Below are positions 3,646 to 7,397 of a stretch of 7,397 bases of DNA, in pieces. Every line of letters begins with the position of its first letter. Position 1 is the first letter of the stretch. The notes beneath the pieces are model-generated. The model was not told where the DNA came from. It was given only the letters and a program-made list of their open reading frames with translations, and did no database searches. The position numbers and the translations under genes are program-made. The stretch is from JBBPYA01 sp038200385 (GTDB taxonomy: Bacteria > Actinomycetota > Actinomycetes > Mycobacteriales > Geodermatophilaceae): contig JBBPYA010000218.1 of assembly GCA_038200385.1 (NCBI GenBank), forward strand, positions 1 through 7,397, in the 5' to 3' direction.

Positions 3646-5409
3646 TCACTGGACGGTGAGCTGCACCCGGTGCCATCCCGATGAGGCGTTGGGGTAGGGC
3701 CCGCGCTCGTCGCCGCTCTGCACTCGACCCTGGCCGTCCACCGCGCGCACGCTGAGCACGTGCCCGCCGGACTCGGCCTGCCAGGGCAACATCCACTGCC
3801 GCCAGGTCTGCACGCTCGTCGCCGGTGACAGCTTCGCCGGTTGCCAGTCGGCCCCGTCGATCTTGACCTGGACCTGGCTGATGCCCACCGCGGAGTAGGC
3901 GACCCCGGCAACCACCGACTGTCCCGCCTGGACAGCGCCGCCCTGGGTAGGGGTGTCGATCCGGGAGAACGTCTGGATCGGGGCGATCGCGTCCCAGCCC
4001 CGCTGCACCCAGTAGGCCGACGCCGCCCCGAACGTGGTCAGCTCCATGTCGACCAGCCACTTGGTGGCGGACACGTACCCGTACAGGCCGGGAACGATCA
4101 TGCGCACCGGGAAGCCGTGCTCGACCGGGAGGAACTCGCCGTTCATGGTCAGGGCCAGCATCGCGTTGGGCGTCTGCTGGCAGTCCGCCGTCGGTGTGCC
4201 GCAGGTCCAGCCGTCGATGGAGGTGGTGCGGACCTGGTCCGCGCCGGCCTGCACCCCGGCCTCGGCGAGCAGGTTCGCCAGCGGGACACCGGTCCAGTGC
4301 GCGTTGCCCGCGAGCGGGCCGCCGACCTCGTTGGACACGCAGGCCAGGGTCAGGTCCGCCTCGATCAGGTCGGAGCGGCCGGTCAGGTCCGACATGGACA
4401 GCCGCAGCTCCCGGTCCACCAGCCCGTGGATGCGCAGCGACCAGTCTGCGGGGGAGATCTGCGGAACCGCGAGCGCGGTGTCGATCCGGTAGAAGGCGGG
4501 GTTCGGGGTGATCAGCGGACTCAGCCCGGGCACGTCGGAGAAGCCGGCCGCCGAGGGCGTAGCGCCGGAGGTCTTCCCGGCCAGCTCCGGCAGGGCCAGC
4601 TGGGACCGGGCCTGGTTGACGTCGAACCGGCGGCGCAAGAGTCCCCCCGCTCCGGTCGTCACTACCGCGACACCGGCGACCGCGCCGCTCATCAGCACGA
4701 ACCGGCGACGGGCGAAGACGCCTTCACGGTCGGTGTCGGACCGGGCCGGACTCCGCCGCGCGGTGCCGAGCCGGCCCGGGTTCCGCCGGTCCGGGTCGGT
4801 CCGGTCGGTCCGCGCGGCGCGGGCGGACGCTGCGCCGGGTTGGGGTCGGGACCGCCGGGCCATCGGCTGGATGGCAGCCGGTCGGGAGGCGCCTTTGCGC
4901 CCGGCCGGCCGCGGGGATCGCCGATCCGCTGCCGCCCCGCGCGACTGCGGCGTACCGGATGCGGGTTCCTCGACCGGCAGGGGCAGTGCCACGACGAGCA
5001 GGCGTAGCGCCAACACGGCCACGACGCCGGCCAGGATGGAGGGCAGCACGTCCCAGATCGCGGCCCCGGGGCTGCTCAGCGCGGCCCCCGCACCCACCGC
5101 GGCGAGGACGGCGAAGCCGACCGGTCCGGCCAGCGGACGGCGCAACGTGAGCAGCCCCAGCCCGAGCCCGATCAGGGCTAGGACGACGAGGATGCCCAGC
5201 AGCAGGGCCTGCTTGTCGTTCGAGCCGAACTGCGTGATCGCGAACTCGGTCGTGGACCGGGGGCTGAGCCGGACCGCTGCGGCTCCCACCGCAAGCACCG
5301 GCCCACTGTCCGGGCCGAACACGGCGCCGAGCAGTTCCCCGACGCCGAGCCCGGCCGCGAGGGCCAGCAGTCCGGCCAGCGCCGAGCGGGCACGGGTCGA
5401 CCAGGTCAT
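3646..5409 (-). CDS. Membrane-anchored molybdopterin-dependent oxidoreductase, sulfite-oxidase fold
   Basis: The product is 587 residues. Four N-terminal helices are predicted (about 8-30, 69-89, 96-118, 121-143). Next comes a Pro/Arg/Ser/Ala-rich linker (about 147-235). A further hydrophobic segment after FARRRF (about 237-257) resembles a Tat signal and would place the catalytic part outside the cytoplasm. The Mo-cofactor domain (about 295-465) has the ligand Cys C357 in TLACVSNEVGG, the SIDGWTCGTPT block (397-407) and HGFPVRMIVPGLYGYVSATKWL (431-452), all typical of the SuoX/MsrP fold. The C-terminal Ig-like dimerisation domain (about 485-587) ends in SSGWHRVQLTVQ. The substrate cannot be told. 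ATG 5409 was chosen because helix 1 starts there; in-frame GTG 5427 is an alternative, and neither has a strong ribosome site. The 46-bp gap to clpB suggests possible co-transcription. Confidence 0.9.
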   Translation of the reverse strand: MTWSTRARSALAGLLALAAGLGVGELLGAVFGPDSGPVLAVGAAAVRLSPRSTTEFAITQFGSNDKQALLLGILVVLALIGLGLGLLTLRRPLAGPVGFAVLAAVGAGAALSSPGAAIWDVLPSILAGVVAVLALRLLVVALPLPVEEPASGTPQSRGAAADRRSPRPAGRKGASRPAAIQPMARRSRPQPGAASARAARTDRTDPDRRNPGRLGTARRSPARSDTDREGVFARRRFVLMSGAVAGVAVVTTGAGGLLRRRFDVNQARSQLALPELAGKTSGATPSAAGFSDVPGLSPLITPNPAFYRIDTALAVPQISPADWSLRIHGLVDRELRLSMSDLTGRSDLIEADLTLACVSNEVGGPLAGNAHWTGVPLANLLAEAGVQAGADQVRTTSIDGWTCGTPTADCQQTPNAMLALTMNGEFLPVEHGFPVRMIVPGLYGYVSATKWLVDMELTTFGAASAYWVQRGWDAIAPIQTFSRIDTPTQGGAVQAGQSVVAGVAYSAVGISQVQVKIDGADWQPAKLSPATSVQTWRQWMLPWQAESGGHVLSVRAVDGQGRVQSGDERGPYPNASSGWHRVQLTVQ

Positions 5410-5455
5410 GCCCGCATTGTCGGTCACCGGTGCCGGGGGAAGATCGGTTTCGGTG

Positions 5456-7397
5456 TTACAAGGATCTGTCAGCCGACTCTGCACCAGCGACCGTGAGCGG
5501 CTGCTCGACGCGGCGAACCGTCAACGCGTCCGCACCGGGCTCGACGTCGACGCGTACGGCGTCACCGTCGCGGATCCCGCCAGCCAGCAGCCCGGTGGCG
5601 AGCTGGTCACCGATCGCCGACTGCACGAGCCGGCGCAGCGGGCGGGCGCCGTACATCGGGTCGAACCCGCCGAGGGCGAGCCATTCCCGCGCCGCGTCGC
5701 TCACCCGCAGCTCCAGCCGCCGCCCGGCCAACCGCCGGGCCAGCACGTCGACCTGGATGTCCACGATCGCGGCCAGGTCCTCCGAGCCGAGCGAGGCGAA
5801 CACGACCACGTCGTCGAGCCGGTTGACGAACTCCGGCTTGAAGTGGGTCCGGACCACGCCGAGCACCGCGTCACGGACCCCCGGCGCGTCCAGGCCGGAT
5901 TCCGCGATCAGCGTCGATCCGAGGTTGGAGGTCAGGATCAGGATCGTGTTCCGGAAGTCCACGGTCCGGCCCTGGCCATCGGTCAACCGGCCGTCGTCGA
6001 GTACCTGGAGCAGTACGTCGAACACGTCGGGGTGCGCCTTTTCCACCTCGTCGAGCAGGACGACGGTGTACGGGCGGCGGCGGACGGCCTCGGTGAGCTG
6101 CCCGCCTGCGTCGTACCCGACGTACCCGGGCGGGGCGCCGACCAGCCGGGCCACCGAGTGCTTCTCGGAGTACTCGCTCATGTCGATACGCACCATCGCC
6201 CGGTCGTCGTCGAAGAGGAACTCCGCCAACGCCTTGGCCAGTTCGGTCTTGCCCACCCCGGTGGGGCCGAGGAACAGGAACGATCCGGTCGGCCGCTCGG
6301 GGTCGGACACCCCGGCGCGGGCCCGGCGAACGGCGTCGGAGACCGCGCGGACCGCCTCGCCCTGCCCGACGACGCGGGCGCCGAGGACCTGCTCCATGCG
6401 CAGCAGCTTCGCGGTCTCGCCCTCGAGCAGCCGCCCGGCCGGGATGCCGGTCCACGCACTGACGACGTCGGCGACGTCGTCCGGGCCGACCTCCTCCTTG
6501 AGCATCGCGGTCTCGGCCGGTGCCACCTCGGTGAGAGCGGCCAGATCCCGCTCCAGAATCGGGATCCGCCCGTAGCGCAGCTCGGCCGCGCGGGCCAGGT
6601 CACCGTCGCGTTCGGCCCGCTCGGACTCGCCGCGGGCCGCCTCCAACTCCTCCTTGAGGACCCGGATCCGGTCGATGCCGCCCTTCTCCTGCTGCCACCG
6701 CGCGGTCAGCCCGTCCAGAACCTCGCGCCGGTCGGCCAGGTCCGCACGCAGCCGCTCCAGCCGCTCCCGGGAGCCGGCGTCGTCCTCCTTGGCCAGCGCC
6801 ATCTCCTCGATCTCCAGCCGGCGCACGATCCGCTCGACCTCGTCGATCTCGACGGGGCGGGAGTCGATCTCCATCCGCAGCCGGGACGCCGCCTCGTCGA
6901 CCAGGTCGATGGCCTTGTCCGGCAGGAACCGCGCGGTGACGTAGCGGTCGGACAGGGTGGCCGCCGCGACGATCGCCGAGTCGGTGATCCGCACGCCGTG
7001 GTGCACCTCGTAGCGCTCCTTGAGCCCGCGCAGGATGCCGATGGTGTCCTCCACGGAGGGCTCCCCGACGTACACCTGCTGGAAGCGCCGCTCCAGCGCG
7101 GAGTCCATCTCGATGTACTTGCGGAACTCGTTCAAAGTCGTCGCACCGACCATTCGCAGCTCGCCGCGGGCCAGCAGCGGCTTGAGCATGTTGCCGGCGT
7201 CCATCGCGGACTCGCCGGTCGCACCGGCACCGACGACGGTGTGCAGCTCGTCGATGAAGGTGATGACCTGTCCTCCCGAGTCCTTGATCTCGCTGAGAAC
7301 CGCCTTCAGCCGCTCCTCGAACTCGCCGCGGTACTTCGCGCCGGCCACCATCGCGGCGAGGTCGAGCGATAGCAGGCGTCGGCCGCGGAGCGACTCG
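5456..7397 (-). CDS. clpB: ClpB disaggregase, C-terminal three quarters (5' end beyond the window)
   Basis: This is a Hsp100 AAA+ ATPase that, in known homologues, pulls proteins out of aggregates with DnaK. The visible 646 residues start inside NBD1, just after the missing Walker A (SLDLAAMVAGAKYRGEFEERL). NBD1 Walker B is ITFIDELHTVVGAG (about visible 45-58) with arginine fingers in ALERRF (about 100-105). The coiled-coil middle domain (about 170-290) distinguishes ClpB from ClpC and ClpA. NBD2 has Walker A GPTGVGKT (about 377-384), pore loop GYVGYD, Walker B VVLLDEVE, sensor LTSN, arginine finger FVNRLDD and sensor-2 GARPLRR. The protein ends at TAA 5456-5458. About 230 N-terminal residues are missing compared with a typical ClpB of about 860. 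The last complete codon at the edge ends at 7396. No defects are seen. Confidence 0.97.
   Translation of the reverse strand, partial: ESLRGRRLLSLDLAAMVAGAKYRGEFEERLKAVLSEIKDSGGQVITFIDELHTVVGAGATGESAMDAGNMLKPLLARGELRMVGATTLNEFRKYIEMDSALERRFQQVYVGEPSVEDTIGILRGLKERYEVHHGVRITDSAIVAAATLSDRYVTARFLPDKAIDLVDEAASRLRMEIDSRPVEIDEVERIVRRLEIEEMALAKEDDAGSRERLERLRADLADRREVLDGLTARWQQEKGGIDRIRVLKEELEAARGESERAERDGDLARAAELRYGRIPILERDLAALTEVAPAETAMLKEEVGPDDVADVVSAWTGIPAGRLLEGETAKLLRMEQVLGARVVGQGEAVRAVSDAVRRARAGVSDPERPTGSFLFLGPTGVGKTELAKALAEFLFDDDRAMVRIDMSEYSEKHSVARLVGAPPGYVGYDAGGQLTEAVRRRPYTVVLLDEVEKAHPDVFDVLLQVLDDGRLTDGQGRTVDFRNTILILTSNLGSTLIAESGLDAPGVRDAVLGVVRTHFKPEFVNRLDDVVVFASLGSEDLAAIVDIQVDVLARRLAGRRLELRVSDAAREWLALGGFDPMYGARPLRRLVQSAIGDQLATGLLAGGIRDGDAVRVDVEPGADALTVRRVEQPLTVAGAESADRSL

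Noticed and set aside
4508..7372. 954-codon plus-strand frame antisense to the oxidoreductase and clpB
   Set aside because: The minus strand encodes ClpB and the Mo domain with all key motifs; the plus frame is a mirror artefact.
1..7397. CRISPR arrays, tRNA or rRNA genes
   Set aside because: No spaced direct repeats of CRISPR type, no tRNA-like cloverleaf and no rRNA sequence were seen. The only tandem repeat is the coding 18-bp array.

Overview
The window is high-GC DNA with strong G/C preference at third codon positions. It carries actinobacterial hallmarks: a PGY/SPxY-rich DUF4190 membrane protein, small 4-TM proteins with an RxxWAR motif, a multi-TM molybdopterin oxidoreductase of the actinobacterial type, and an actinobacterial IS110 subfamily. 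The source is most likely a soil-type actinomycete; I cannot place it to genus.

Layout. Positions 1-99 are host flank with no supportable gene. Positions about 102-2017 are a complete IS110-family insertion sequence. It has a 5' non-coding segment that folds as a bridge RNA (about 121-310), the DEDD recombinase (356-1630), and a small zinc-ribbon/HTH passenger gene (1631-2008) that abuts the recombinase stop. Two tandem, translationally coupled, probably paralogous 4-TM proteins follow on the minus strand (2472-2960, then 2020-2475). A divergent intergenic region (2961-3093) separates them from a plus-strand DUF4190 protein (3094-3639). That gene converges, with a 6-bp gap, on a minus-strand membrane-anchored molybdopterin oxidoreductase (3646-5409). 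The oxidoreductase lies 46 bp downstream of clpB (5456 to the right edge; 5' part missing) on the same strand.

Main result. The IS110 element can be read as a bridge-RNA-guided system directly from the sequence. The 5' region contains two internal-loop stems in the order known for IS621. The first is a target-binding loop (stem 154-165/217-229). Its left guide (176-182) matches the left flank plus core with one change compatible with G:U pairing. Its right guide (197-207) is the perfect 11-nt reverse complement of the right flank. The second is a donor-binding loop (stem 230-235/299-304). Its left guide (249-256) is identical to the element's right end plus core, and its right guide (277-285) is the perfect reverse complement of the left junction. 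All four matches converge on the same CT core dinucleotide, at 100-101 on the left and 2016-2017 on the right, so they fix the element ends to the base. A perfect TTGACA box lies at the right end (2005-2010), pointing out of the element toward the junction that circularisation would create.

The element sits 2 bp beyond the stop codon of the second 4-TM gene, and its right target half overlaps that gene's last codons and stop. The host gene is therefore intact. The chromosomal genes look like ordinary housekeeping or envelope functions: protein disaggregation, an extracytoplasmic Mo-enzyme and small membrane proteins.
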